A stretch of 62,869 nt of DNA from JAFGBN01 sp964394145 (GCA_964394145.1 CAYMVL010000022.1:1-62869); one strand, 5' to 3'; shown: positions 26,862-36,555, counted from the stretch's first letter. Numbers and translations are program-made. Notes: generated by a model not told the origin, from the sequence alone.

Positions 26862-27386
26862 ATGATTGATTCCCAGGTTCTGGTTCTCAATCAAAGCTAT
26901 GAGCCTATGAATCTGTGCCGCATCCGCAGGGCCATAGTCCTGGTCTTCCATGGCAAAGCCGAAGTGCTGGAAAACGGCAGGGGTGAGATCCATTCCATTA
27001 ACCAAGTTTTTCAAATACCCTCCGTGATTCGCCTGGTTTACCTGGTTAAGCGGCCACAACATGAAAGGAGACTGACCAGGTTTGAAGTGTTTAATCGTGA
27101 TCAATACACTTGCCAGTATTGCGGGCGACAGACCAGGGAACTTACCATAGACCATGTTATACCCAGGGCGCGAGGTGGAGAGCATACTTGGGAGAATGTA
27201 GTCAGTGCTTGTATTCCTTGTAATCGTCGCAAGGGCGGACGTGCACCACAAGAAGCCGGGATGAAGCTGCTGCGGCAGCCACGCTCACCTCATAATAATG
27301 GATTCTACATTCCATGTTATCATCTTAGCAACCACCATGAGTGGCAAAAATACTTGCCTGCTCAACTTTTCCCCCAGGCTAGCTGA
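26862..27386 (+). CDS. HNH endonuclease family protein
   Basis: 174 residues from ATG 26862, which has AAGGG upstream and gives the usual family N-terminus VLVLNQSYEPMNLCRIRRAIVLVFHGKAE. The HNH core is complete: CQYCGRQ, LTIDHVIPRARGGEHTWENVVSACIPCNRRKG, with two CxxC pairs and the His-Asn-type triad. Such stand-alone HNH proteins are common on bacterial chromosomes, with unclear targets; some act in DNA repair or mobile elements. Its 3' end overlaps convergent ricT by 25 bases. Confidence 0.85.
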   Translation: MIDSQVLVLNQSYEPMNLCRIRRAIVLVFHGKAEVLENGRGEIHSINQVFQIPSVIRLVYLVKRPQHERRLTRFEVFNRDQYTCQYCGRQTRELTIDHVIPRARGGEHTWENVVSACIPCNRRKGGRAPQEAGMKLLRQPRSPHNNGFYIPCYHLSNHHEWQKYLPAQLFPQAS

Positions 27387-28159
27387 TTTAGGGGTACTTC
27401 CCTAAGTGTCTGGTCTTTGAGCTCAACTGACACATTTTCTTTTATCAGATTTACGCTTACTACCTTAGCTTTGCCAAAGGGTGTTGATACCTGCTCACCG
27501 GGTCGAGGCATCCTCTCTCTTGTATCAGTGTACTGCTCACTTTCATATGCTAGGCAGCATAAGAGCCTTCCACAAAGGCCCGATATCTTCATGGGGTTTA
27601 GGGTTAAGTCTTGCTCCTTGGCCATTCTAATGGATACTGAAGGGAAATCACTTAGAAAACTCTGGCAGCATAAAGGGTAACCGCACTTCCCTATGCCACC
27701 TATGACTTTGGCCTCGTCCCTTGGTCCTACTTGCCTTAAGGTAATGCGTGTTTCTAGGTCGCGGCTTAACTTTCGAACAAGCGCCCGGAAGTCGACTCTA
27801 TCTCTAGCACGAAAGAATATGGTTACGGAACCGGTCTTGAGATCCCAACGAGCTGCTAGAGGCTTCATCTTTAAGCTAAGTTTGCTGACCATCTCATTGC
27901 ACTTAGTCAGAGCTTCGGTTTCTTGTTTTTGCCGAGCCTTTTCTAAATCCTCAGTCTCAGCCAAGCGTACTACTTTCATTAACGTCGTGCTTAAATCGCT
28001 CTGTTGAACTCGAGCTTCGGTGACTACGACTTTGGCCAGGTTTAGCCCTTGACCAGTATCAACGACTACATAGTCGTCCAACTGCACTGCTATATCAGAC
28101 GCGTCGCAGTAAAGCAGCTTATCTCTGGGCTTTAAATAAACACCTACAATATTAGTCAT
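27362..28159 (-). CDS. ricT: PSP1 domain protein RicT
   Basis: 265 residues. The PSP1 C-terminal domain is clear, with the cysteine sets GGIGKCGYPLCCQSF and MKISGLCGRLLCCLAYE that bind iron-sulphur clusters in the B. subtilis RicAFT complex, which affects RNase Y-dependent mRNA maturation. The end QVSTPFGKAKVVSVN is also typical. It is the last of lysA-holB-ricT; holB next to ricT is widely conserved. It overlaps the opposing HNH gene by 25 bases. Confidence 0.9.
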   Translation of the reverse strand: MTNIVGVYLKPRDKLLYCDASDIAVQLDDYVVVDTGQGLNLAKVVVTEARVQQSDLSTTLMKVVRLAETEDLEKARQKQETEALTKCNEMVSKLSLKMKPLAARWDLKTGSVTIFFRARDRVDFRALVRKLSRDLETRITLRQVGPRDEAKVIGGIGKCGYPLCCQSFLSDFPSVSIRMAKEQDLTLNPMKISGLCGRLLCCLAYESEQYTDTRERMPRPGEQVSTPFGKAKVVSVNLIKENVSVELKDQTLREVPLNQLAWGKS

Positions 28160-28185
28160 TAATGACCTCTTGACTTTCAGCTAAA

Positions 28186-29172
28186 TTAGTTACTTATTCT
28201 AGGCAAATTGAGCATCAGTGATTCAATCGCTAAACGGGGGCTAACATTTTGTAGAATTTCCTCTTGTAGCAGATATAGATTAGCCAAGAACTCTTTAATC
28301 TCACTTAGACTCAAGTTTCTTGCCTGTTTTTCCAGGTCCGTTTCGTAATCTATGTTTGCGATGGCCTCCTTGTAACCGCCTTTGACAAACATCAAATCAC
28401 GCCACCAGCCAAGCCAAATATCCATCATGTCCGCTATCGACCTATGATCCTGACTGAATTGGGTCGCCAGTTCTTGTGCGTAGCCAAATCTCCGTTCCAG
28501 ACTGGCAGTTGTTAGCGAAGATACGATATCTGTCATTTGCGATCGCTGTTTTAGCATGTCGCCGTCTAGGTGGGACAACGCCCAGCCAAGGCGACCATGG
28601 CATAATCGAGCCAGAAGCTCTGCTTTGCCTGCATCAATATTATATCCGTTAGTAAGTGTTTGCTCCACTTGACCTAAGGGCAGTGGTCTCAATTCTAGCC
28701 TCTGACATCGCGATACGATTGTGGGTAGCAGGCGTGGCTCCTCAGCAGTTAACAGTACCCAGACTACTTTAGGGGGAGGCTCTTCTAGAATCTTAAGCAA
28801 TGAATTGGCCGCCTCAGTGGATAGATACTCGGCATCATCTATAATAAATACCTTACGCTTCCCTTCGTATGGGGGCAAATTGGCCAAGCGTTGGAGCTTT
28901 CTTATGTCATCAATTCCTATTTCTGTTTTGGAATCCAAACCAATACAGGTGACATCTGCATGCTTCTGCTCAAGGATCCGGCGGCAGGAGTGACATTGAC
29001 CACAGGGTGGCTTATCTGCGTCACAATTTAGAGCCTGAGCTAGATTGAGGGCTAAAGTTTTCTTGCCTATATGTCGGGGCCCCACAAAGAGATAGGCATG
29101 AGCTACATTATTCTCTTTAAGACTGCGGTCCAACAGAGCCAAGGCTTTGTCCTGCCCTATAACTTGCCACAT
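28186..29172 (-). CDS. holB: DNA polymerase III delta-prime subunit
   Basis: 328 residues of the clamp-loader AAA+ type. The N-terminus WQVIGQDKALALLDRSLKENNVAHAYLFVGP, a Walker A-like GPRHIGKKT, and a zinc module (CDADKPPCGQCHSC) are followed by RKVFIIDDAEYLSTEAANSLLKILEEPPP with the SRC motif (IVSRCQRL). It belongs to the sliding-clamp loader. Its start adjoins the lysA stop, and ricT follows by 26 bases. Confidence 0.93.
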   Translation of the reverse strand: MWQVIGQDKALALLDRSLKENNVAHAYLFVGPRHIGKKTLALNLAQALNCDADKPPCGQCHSCRRILEQKHADVTCIGLDSKTEIGIDDIRKLQRLANLPPYEGKRKVFIIDDAEYLSTEAANSLLKILEEPPPKVVWVLLTAEEPRLLPTIVSRCQRLELRPLPLGQVEQTLTNGYNIDAGKAELLARLCHGRLGWALSHLDGDMLKQRSQMTDIVSSLTTASLERRFGYAQELATQFSQDHRSIADMMDIWLGWWRDLMFVKGGYKEAIANIDYETDLEKQARNLSLSEIKEFLANLYLLQEEILQNVSPRLAIESLMLNLPRISN

Positions 29173-30498
29173 CTAAATTACATCCAGACTCATCAAATCC
29201 TGGTAACTTTCCCGTCTCCGTATAAGGCGCGTTTTTCCCTTCTGTGCCATGACTATAGCTGGCCTGGGTAAGGCGTTATAATTGCTCGACATGGGTATAG
29301 AATAGGCACCGCAAACCGGAATGGCTATGATGTCACCAGAATGTACGGAAGCTAAACTGGTATTACTTACTAAGATATCCCCTGATTCGCAAAGCTTGCC
29401 TGCAATAGTAACCATGTCAGCCTCTGGTTCTAGCGCTCTGTTGGCTACCAATGCTTCATATTTGGCACCGTAGAGTGCAGGGCGGATGTTGTCAGTCATG
29501 CCACCGTCAATACAGATGTATTTCCTCACATCTGGTATCTCCTTTATTGCTCCTACGGTGTATAGTGCTATTCCGGCCTGTCCGACAATCGCTCTTCCAG
29601 GCTCGATAACGATTCTCGGGTAGCTCAGTCCCGATTGCGAAACGAATGTGTTTAGCTTATCGACTATAGCCTTAGCATAGTCGTCCACAGTAGGCAGCTT
29701 CGACTCAACGGTATAAGGGATGGCGAAGCCACCACCTATACTAAACTCAGTAGTATCGAGACTGTACTTCTGGCTGACTTCTCGGGCAAAACGGAGAACA
29801 AGTTCCATAGCTAGTTCGTATGGCTTTGTCTCAGACACTGGAGAGCCCAGGTGGAAATGGAACCCCAGAAGTCTGAGCTTAGAGGTCGACATAGCTAGTC
29901 TTACCGCCTCTTCAGCCTGTCTTGCAGCTAAAGAAAAACCGAATTTGCTGTCTAGTATTCCTGTAGCTGTGTATTGGTGGGTATGGGGGTCAACTCCTGG
30001 CGTGATGCGCAGCAAAATATCCTGACTGCTATCTCTTCTATTCGTCAGGGAACTGAGCAATTCAAGCTCATAGAAGTTATCCACCACAATGCGGCCGATG
30101 CCCAAATCCAGGGCTAGCTCTAACTCCTCTGCTGTCTTATTATTACCGTGGAAATAAATTCTGTCCAGCGGAAACTCTACTGAATGGGCAATGCTAAGCT
30201 CTCCTCCTGAGACGACGTCAAGGCCTAGACCCTCCTCCTTAAGGATTAAGGCAAGCGCTCTATTGAGAAAGGCCTTAGAGGCGTAAATGATCAGGATGTC
30301 AGGATAGCGTTTGGAGAATTTATCCTTAAATTCACGGCATTTGGAGCGAAGAGTGAATTCATCGAAGAGGTAGAGGGGAGTGCCGAATTCTTTGGCCAGA
30401 TCAACGACGTCGCAGCCTGCAATGTGGAGATGACCTTGATTATCGACCTCTGCGGTTAAAGGGAAAAGGGACAATTTAGATATTCTGTTCGTGTTCAC
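29173..30498 (-). CDS. lysA: diaminopimelate decarboxylase
   Basis: About 441 residues from GTG at 30496-30498; the longer frame starts with TTG at 30534, and the choice is uncertain because neither has a clear Shine-Dalgarno. PLP-dependent fold III: ASKAFLNRA carries the PLP lysine, then FHGNNK, GGGFAIPY, EPGRAIVGQAG, and the C-terminal CESGDIL with GAYSIPMSSNYNALPRPAIV. It makes L-lysine from meso-diaminopimelate. It leads an operon with holB and ricT. Confidence 0.92.
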   Translation of the reverse strand: MNTNRISKLSLFPLTAEVDNQGHLHIAGCDVVDLAKEFGTPLYLFDEFTLRSKCREFKDKFSKRYPDILIIYASKAFLNRALALILKEEGLGLDVVSGGELSIAHSVEFPLDRIYFHGNNKTAEELELALDLGIGRIVVDNFYELELLSSLTNRRDSSQDILLRITPGVDPHTHQYTATGILDSKFGFSLAARQAEEAVRLAMSTSKLRLLGFHFHLGSPVSETKPYELAMELVLRFAREVSQKYSLDTTEFSIGGGFAIPYTVESKLPTVDDYAKAIVDKLNTFVSQSGLSYPRIVIEPGRAIVGQAGIALYTVGAIKEIPDVRKYICIDGGMTDNIRPALYGAKYEALVANRALEPEADMVTIAGKLCESGDILVSNTSLASVHSGDIIAIPVCGAYSIPMSSNYNALPRPAIVMAQKGKTRLIRRRESYQDLMSLDVI

Positions 30499-30689
30499 CG
30501 GGAATATACTAGCTTTTAACACCGAGCAATGCAAGTTTAGAAGCGGCTTATTCGGTAATCTGAGATGCGTTTTCAGCCGGACAGTGTGTCAGGCCTTTGA
30601 AGATGCTCTGCAATGTGATATATGGTCTTTATGCCATTCATTAGCCGGGATCTGGGCGTCCTCTTAGAGATGAATCCACAGGCTCCTGA

Positions 30690-30971
30690 CTATTCAGCGG
30701 CAGATATGTTATCTTCATCATCGTAGTTTGAAAGCATCAAGGCTGCTGTTTGAGAAAATTTCTTGTAAATTCCTTTGGTTGCCAGTACTCCGTCCATCAT
30801 CTCTGCCAACCATGCTGGAGTCTGTGCGGGTAAGTCCCCAAGCTTCATATTAGCTATTGCCACAGCTTCAGCCCCGGAAAGCTGTATGTTTCCCTTTATG
30901 TTCCAATTCTGCTGGTTATAAACGATTATTTTAGAGCCGTCACTATTTCGATCGGGTAAGAATAATAACAC
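30690..30971 (-). CDS. small conserved-looking hypothetical protein
   Basis: 93 residues from a GTG at 30969-30971. No family is recognised. The composition looks like a real protein: LPDRNSDGSKIIVYNQQNW, IQLSGAEAVAIANMKLGDL, then LAEMMDGVLATKGIYKKFSQ and an acidic tail. There are no membrane segments or signal peptide. It lies alone, upstream of lysA on the same strand with 155 empty bases between. Confidence 0.5.
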   Translation of the reverse strand: MLLFLPDRNSDGSKIIVYNQQNWNIKGNIQLSGAEAVAIANMKLGDLPAQTPAWLAEMMDGVLATKGIYKKFSQTAALMLSNYDDEDNISAAE

Positions 30972-31076
30972 CTAATTGTCTTATAGACGCGAAAGCGCTG
31001 AGTTCCGGGGGGAGTACATTGCGATATGTAGTCTGCAATTATGAGGAGGATTAAGCAAGGTGAGCTAATCATAAAT

Positions 31077-31105
31077 TTGATAACTCCGGGAAATAATGAT
31101 ATCTT
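31077..31105 (+). promoter_or_regulatory. candidate promoter for the homocitrate/Re-citrate synthase gene
   Basis: TTGATA at 31077-31082, a 17-base spacer and TATCTT at 31100-31105, preceded by TGA to give an extended -10. Initiation near 31112 leaves about 28 bases of leader with GGAG before ATG 31140. Confidence 0.45.
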
Positions 31106-31139
31106 AGTCCGTTAATCCCTGCGTCAGGAGTGAGTGAAG

Positions 31140-32390
31140 ATGCCCAAGATTTATTTCATAGATGTTACCAATCGTGATGGTGTTCAGACTGCGAGGCTCG
31201 GCTTATCTAAGCTGGAAAAGACTATCATAAATCTTTATCTTAATGAGATGGGCGTCTTCCAGTCTGAATTTGGCTTCCCCACGACAAGGCATGAATCAAA
31301 TTATCTTCAGGCTAATTTGAAACTAGCTGAGATGGGAGTGCTGAAACCCGTAAGATTGGAGGGTTGGGTAAGGGCTACTGTCTCTGATGTGGAAACGGCC
31401 TTCAAGCTTGTCCCTAACATCCGCCATCTTAACTTATCCATTTCCACATCGGATCAAATGATTTACGGCAAATTCATGGGCAAGAAGAGCAAGGCGGACA
31501 TAGTGAAGACTATGGTTGATGCTGTGGAAGCAGCTCGGGCACACGGGGCAGAAAGCATAGGGGTAAATGCTGAAGATGCATCGAGGACAGATGTTGATTT
31601 CTTAGTCGAGTTTGCTGCCGCTGCCAAAGAACACGGGTCTGATCGACTTAGATATTGTGATACTCTGGGCTACGATAGCCCGTTTACCATTTACGAGGCA
31701 ATCAAATTGCTGGCGGAGAATGTGGGGATTGCCATCGAGACTCACTGCCATGGTGATCTGGGGATGGCTGTTGCTAATTCTGTTGCCGGGGCTAAGGGAG
31801 CATTGGATGGAGGCCAGGACGTTTATATTAACACTACAATCAATGGTATTGGGGAACGAGCTGGTAATGCTGATCTTGTGGCTACAGTTCTAGCCGTCAC
31901 TAAGTGTAAGGGCTACGCAGAGAAGTATCAGCTGGGGAATCCGATCGATTTAACGAAGGCATGGAAGATAGCCAGATTTGCCAGCTACGCATTTAGAGTT
32001 CCCATCCCTATAAACCAACCGGGTGTCGGGGCCAATGCCTTCGCCCACAGTTCCGGCATCCACGCTGACGGTGTTTTAAAAGATCCTAACAACTATGAAC
32101 TGTATAGCTTCGATGAAGTGGGCAGGGGTGAGCCAGAGACTGTCGAAACAGGCAGGGAAATATGCTCTGGAGAATACGGTGGAATATCCGGCTTCCGATA
32201 TATTATGGGTAAGATGGCCGGCAAAACGGCAGTGCCATTTAGAGATAGCGAGGAGGCAGGGGAAATCCTGGAGCTGGTACGATATGCTAATGTGGAGACA
32301 CAGAAACCGCTCGTGGAGGACGAACTGCTGTTTATTGCTAAGTATCCTCAAATCGCTAAAGAATTACTAACTCTGGAGCCATTGGAATAG
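31140..32390 (+). CDS. homocitrate synthase / Re-citrate synthase-type enzyme
   Basis: 416 residues from ATG 31140, with GGAG 9 bases upstream; GTG 31134 is too close to it. The DRE-TIM metallolyase fold shows FIDVTNRDGVQTAR, THCHGDLGMAVANS (metal-binding His pair) and NGIGERAGNADL. A short C-terminal region has GANAFAHSSGIHADGVLKDP. No LeuA-type regulatory domain is present. Enzymes of this type make homocitrate or isopropylmalate, or, in clostridia and Dehalococcoides, Re-face citrate. With no nif or lysine-aminoadipate genes here, Re-citrate synthase is plausible. Confidence 0.85.
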   Translation: MPKIYFIDVTNRDGVQTARLGLSKLEKTIINLYLNEMGVFQSEFGFPTTRHESNYLQANLKLAEMGVLKPVRLEGWVRATVSDVETAFKLVPNIRHLNLSISTSDQMIYGKFMGKKSKADIVKTMVDAVEAARAHGAESIGVNAEDASRTDVDFLVEFAAAAKEHGSDRLRYCDTLGYDSPFTIYEAIKLLAENVGIAIETHCHGDLGMAVANSVAGAKGALDGGQDVYINTTINGIGERAGNADLVATVLAVTKCKGYAEKYQLGNPIDLTKAWKIARFASYAFRVPIPINQPGVGANAFAHSSGIHADGVLKDPNNYELYSFDEVGRGEPETVETGREICSGEYGGISGFRYIMGKMAGKTAVPFRDSEEAGEILELVRYANVETQKPLVEDELLFIAKYPQIAKELLTLEPLE

Positions 32391-32649
32391 GATCTTGTCG
32401 TACCTGCAGCCTCTGACCAAAGAAGTGAGAGGATATGTCAGGTAGCCCATAGGAGCCGTGGGGGCTTTGCTGGAAAAGCATACGTAGGTCCGGAAAAAGC
32501 AGCCCAGGGCCATCCTTGACCTGTATTCAAGTATCTGGGATTTGTGTACTGAAGTCTCGCTGAGCAGAAGTGCATCAGGAGCGTTACCGCGAGCTTAATT
32601 GAAACCGCTTCGGGGTTCTCTCGTATGGGCGGTAAGTCAGGGATCTTAG

Positions 32650-33913
32650 TCACTCTACTTTCCAACCGAGTCGTGAATACAAGACTATACCGACAGTGAG
32701 AAGTAAAAAAAGAGAGAATAACAGTCAGCGCTGTTTGACAGGAAGTCAGGGGATTATAGCGGGCCATTTCGGGGCCGGCCATTAAGGACACGATTGACGC
32801 GTGTGCTGATGAGATGGGATAGACTCGAGGAAACAACTGAAGAGGTGCTGGCAGGACCTCGTACGGAGCAAACAGGCCTGATAGGGCAGATGTTATTACC
32901 GCAATTCCCACCCCTGTCATGATTGCACCCTGGAGATGTCTAATCAACGTGCCGACGATGAGTCCCACTCCAGCAGATGCGCAGATTATTAGGCAGACGA
33001 AGCCGATAACCTTTGCCAGTTCGGCTCCAGTGCCGGTGAAACGTGCGCCGATGGCGAGGCCAACCAATACAACAAGGCCCGCCGCAAGCAAAGAAAGAAC
33101 AACCACGGCTACTATCCTGTCCCCATCCCTTGAGCAGATTCTATAGCCAGCTTCTGATGCTGCCACTCTTCCATCAATGCTAAAACCCTTCAAGACAGAG
33201 AGCACAACGTCGGACTTTACAGCTGTCTCTACAGTAATCACATCTTCGACTGTATGTTCCTTGTTGAGTTCGTCTGGAGTGCCTTCGGCTATTATTCTGC
33301 CGTTGTCTATGAGGCCCGCTCTTGAGGCCACTTCAGCGTCGCTTCCGATGTGAGTAATCAGGATAATACTGGTTTTTTTGTTCATGATTTCCTGAACCAT
33401 AGTGAAGAAAGCCTTTCTGGCGGCGGGGTCAAGCCCTGTGGTTGGCTCGTCCAGTATGAGGACCTTCATTCCAGGGAAAATCGCAGTAGCAACCTCCAGT
33501 CTTTTCCTCATCCTGCCAGAGTATTTGTCTACTCGCTTATCCGCTTCTCCAGAAAGGCCGGTACTCTCAAGCATTTCGGTCACCAGCTGACTTGCTTCAT
33601 TGCGGGAATAGCCCAAGAGAGTGGCGAAATATGTCAGGTTCTCTCTTCCTGAAAGCTTACGGGAGCTGAAGTTCTCCTGCGGTACGTAACCGATGAATCT
33701 CTTGGACTGTGCTGGCTTACTGCCATAAATCTCAATGATGCCGCTATCCGCAGTTCTCACCGCAGCAATTATGGAAGCAAGTGTAGTCTTGCCGGAGCCG
33801 TTCGGTCCCATTAAGGCGTAGAACTGGCCCTCCCGCACATCAAGGTTAACTCCATCGAGTAGGCGCTTGCTGCCGTAACTCTTGACCAGATTCTGCACGT
33901 GGACTGCAAGCAT
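32650..33913 (-). pseudogene. ABC transporter ATPase fused to a truncated ABC-2 permease, frameshifted
   Basis: The N-terminal about 262 residues are an ABC ATPase: Walker A GPNGSGKTT, a weak signature YSGRM, Walker B VLILDEPTTGLDP. At about residue 265 (near 33118) the sequence jumps to the C-terminal membrane part of an ABC-2 permease, with FAPYEVLPAPLQLFPRVYPISSA. The permease N-terminus is missing, suggesting an internal deletion that fused two genes. In a run of seven A (32705-32711) the frame then shifts. Past it, the natural end TVGIVLYSRLGWKVE reappears in another frame and stops at 32650; the uncorrected frame runs to 32438. Probably non-functional. Confidence 0.7.
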
Positions 33914-34534
33914 TTATGGCCATATCCTCGCAGCGTGGTTGAAGTCGACCCCCACAGAGCATTTGTAAGAATGCCGCCAACGCGGCTGATAGGCATTATA
34001 ACGCATAAGGCAACTGGTTAATACAGGGCGAGTTGATAATGCACTGATAGTGTTTCCGGGTAGATATCGGGTTAGCAGCAGTTCATGCTGATGAGAGGGA
34101 TGTCGCGAGAAAGTAATGACGCCGTTTTTAGAGCGAGGGATGGTGGTCTGATAAAAAAAGAGGTGACAGAGATGTTACTGTGGTAGCGAGACGGCCAGCA
34201 CTTGCCCTTATTACACTATTATACGTGTCCCAAGCTGTTAGGCGTACAGGCTTGCCGCGTAATTGAAACACAGAAGGTGATGCAGGCCACTGATCTGCAA
34301 TCGCCGTGAAGGCAAATACTACAGCCAATCCTTATGTGATTGAAGCGAAATAGTATTTTGTAGCGAGTTGCTACCTGTAAGCTTGCTGAAATCCGCATAT
34401 CCAGTGCCAAATCATTTCATTGACTGAAGGTTTAGAATCAGCGCATAATTTGGTAGATGCTCTTTTGGTACAGGGACGATTCTATTGCCCGCTCCTTTCA
34501 AAGTCGCCTGTAATCAAGAGCAAAGGATGAGGGG
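33914..34534 (+). other. 621-base gap without a recognised gene
   Basis: No ORF here has recognisable content. A run of seven A at 34144-34150 follows a weak minus-strand hairpin. Nothing else is supported. Confidence 0.3.
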
Positions 34535-34954
34535 ATGAACAAGCGAACTGCAATTTTGCTCATCGTGGTGCTGGTGTCGGGCATTGTTGTTGCCGGACAT
34601 GGCGAAGCAATGGCGGCGGTGGAGCAGAATTCGACTTGGGGAACTGTAGCCACATCTCTCGGTGCCGATTTGATTCACTCTGATACGTCGGATTCAACGT
34701 CGTTGCCACGTCTTCCGGATAGAATCATTTCTGATCTATTGGCTGACTGTGGCCAGCAACCCAGCTGCATCCGACTTGTGCGGCACCAAACAGAGATTCA
34801 GGGCTTTACCCATTCTGGACACGGCGCGAAATCGGCTGCAAGGGGTAGCTGTGAGCTGTCACAGCGAGGGGGACAGCCAAGGCGGGCAATCCTTGGTTCA
34901 TTACCGGGGAGGCTATCCTTGTTTTCTCCGCCAGGGCTAATCCTGCGCCTGTGA
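34535..34954 (+). pseudogene. decayed c-type cytochrome-like secreted protein
   Basis: The first 29 residues are a clean signal peptide (ILLIVVLVSGIVVAG, then AMA). The middle has TEIQGFTHSGHGAKS, typical of multihaem cytochromes between haem sites. Just after, the frame reads CELSQ, while the next frame reads SCHSEGDSQGG. The bases at 34850-34862 would give CxxCH if two more bases were present. A frameshift there would explain the loss of the haem site. An upstream CIRLVRHQ may be another broken site. AAAGGA lies upstream of the ATG. Probably dead. Confidence 0.5.
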
Positions 34955-35193
34955 CAATTCAGTAGCACCATCTTCTTTGCGTGAGGCTGTAGTATGTCTT
35001 ACAGCTTCGGGGTCAATGTAGGCCAGCTTTTCAGTGGTTTACGTTCGTTTGCGGTTGCAACAGCTTAGCTTGTCCGTTGCAGATGCGGTGGCTTCGAGAA
35101 GCTGATTTTCAGACAGCCTTCACCTTATCAGTTACGAAATGGACCGATGTTTAGACAATTGGGCTAACAGATTTAGTCAAGAAAGGAGTAAAA

Positions 35194-35820
35194 GTGTTCG
35201 GGAAGAAAAAAACGGAAGAAGAAGAAAAACTGCGAAAGCCGCAAGCGATACCGATGCTGATTCAGAAGTGTCTGGTGGATGAATGGAAACTATCTCCAGA
35301 CTTGGTGCCGCTGCTGAAGGCGGTCGTACGCAAAAGCGCTAGTCAGGAAACAGCGTTTGACATCCGGATTTTCGATGATTCTGAAGCGCAGGCAAAGAAA
35401 GTACAGGTGGCTGACTATACCACGTTTGACGAGCAGCCGGGGTTGATATTGTATGAGGGCTGGTTCAACGAGGAATCAAAACAGGTTGTACTGCAGGAGA
35501 AGAAGAAAGTAAATTGGGATACTCCCATTTTCACCCAGGATGAGATACAACAGAAAGTCGAAGCACTGAGCGAACCCGGGAGCACGGTTTTCTTCTATAT
35601 GGCTCGCGGCGGTACACATGGTGGGCCCCTCGGCATGGGTGCTACTGTTGTTGAGCTTAATCCTAAGGTCCTTGAGAAGAAAGCGAAAAAGTACAACATC
35701 TATACAGCCGATGTGGTTGATATGCAACCGGTAGGCAAAGGACAAAAACTTTGGGACTCCGACAAGCCAAAGGATATCGCGCGTTGGATTAAGGAGGCTC
35801 ATCATAAGCGCATGTACTGA
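35194..35820 (+). CDS. hypothetical protein, soluble
   Basis: 208 residues from GTG 35194, which has AAAGGAG 5 bases upstream, a strong site. No family recognised. A lysine/glutamate-rich N-terminus (FGKKKTEEEEKLRK) precedes a core with LIQKCLVDEWKLSPDLVPLLKAVVRK, FDIRIFDDSEAQAKKVQVADYTTFDE, FYMARGGTHGGPLGMGATVVELNP and a basic tail. No membrane helices or signal peptide. It looks intact and is surrounded by pseudogenes. Confidence 0.65.
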   Translation: MFGKKKTEEEEKLRKPQAIPMLIQKCLVDEWKLSPDLVPLLKAVVRKSASQETAFDIRIFDDSEAQAKKVQVADYTTFDEQPGLILYEGWFNEESKQVVLQEKKKVNWDTPIFTQDEIQQKVEALSEPGSTVFFYMARGGTHGGPLGMGATVVELNPKVLEKKAKKYNIYTADVVDMQPVGKGQKLWDSDKPKDIARWIKEAHHKRMY

Positions 35821-35884
35821 TACATGCTGGTGAGTGATTCAGAGAAAGGGGTTTGCTATCGGTAAGCCACTGGAAATATCAAGC

Positions 35885-35950
35885 ATGCTAGCCTTGATTC
35901 CCGTGCTAGCTTTGTCGCTCGCTGCTGCAGGCTGCGCGAAAGTGGAGTGA
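35885..35950 (+). pseudogene. orphan lipoprotein signal peptide, 21 residues
   Basis: ATG 35885 opens a 21-residue peptide with a hydrophobic core and a lipobox (LAAAGC) followed by five residues and TGA at 35948-35950. It is either the beginning of a broken lipoprotein gene or a very small lipoprotein. No good Shine-Dalgarno. The downstream frames hold nothing recognised. Confidence 0.35.
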
Positions 35951-36162
35951 ATATCGTAGTAAGAGGGAACGCTTGTTGGGATGTAATTACTATTACTACG
36001 TCTCCAGCCACTTTAAGGGGCGCACTGAGTAATCATGCTACGGTGGGAATTAATGTTGTTCTACTGACTCATGCAAACCTTCGAAGCAGACAGGCTTGAC
36101 TTAGCTTATAACCCTTGGGTATATGAGGCAACTATTCCGTTTATGAGTGGAGGAATTACTGA

Positions 36163-36450
36163 ATGCCAAATAAATCGCCACATGGCAAGAAAAAACGCTC
36201 AACACTGAGCAAAAGAAGGAGGGATAAACAGCGGCCTTTAGCCGTAAGTGGCCGACAACCTGTAGCTTCGGAGATTCCTAGGGCGGCAGCCACTACCAGT
36301 GAGATAGATTCCCAGGCAACTGCATCTGCACAATCTCCCACCCCAGCTACAGGCCAGTACGCTTACGTCATAGCTGACCTGAAGAGAATCGGAATCCCGA
36401 CCGGTATAATTTTGGTCATTGCTATTGTGCTGGCTGTGGTATTACGTTAG
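36163..36450 (+). CDS. small membrane protein with a basic N-terminus
   Basis: 95 residues, GGAGG 9 bases before ATG 36163. The first 25 are very basic (HGKKKRSTLSKRRRDKQR), a Ser/Ala/Thr-rich linker follows, and one C-terminal helix (GIILVIAIVLAVVL, about 81-94) ends the protein at the membrane. No family recognised. The layout suggests a tail-anchored protein with a nucleic acid- or phosphate-binding front, but this is only inference. Confidence 0.6.
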   Translation: MPNKSPHGKKKRSTLSKRRRDKQRPLAVSGRQPVASEIPRAAATTSEIDSQATASAQSPTPATGQYAYVIADLKRIGIPTGIILVIAIVLAVVLR

Positions 36451-36555
36451 GCCTGACTGGTTAGTTGCATCACTGGAGTGGACACTGGACGTTCCGTTCT
36501 CGGTGATGATGCTCTGAAAGGAGAGAGCAGAATCTGATTTGTAAGGAGGACAAGT

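Noticed and set aside
34128..34328. 66-codon minus-strand frame
   Set aside because: Low-quality composition and no signals; treated as noise.
35944..36101. About 50-codon frame after the orphan lipobox
   Set aside because: No recognisable content and no ribosome-binding site.
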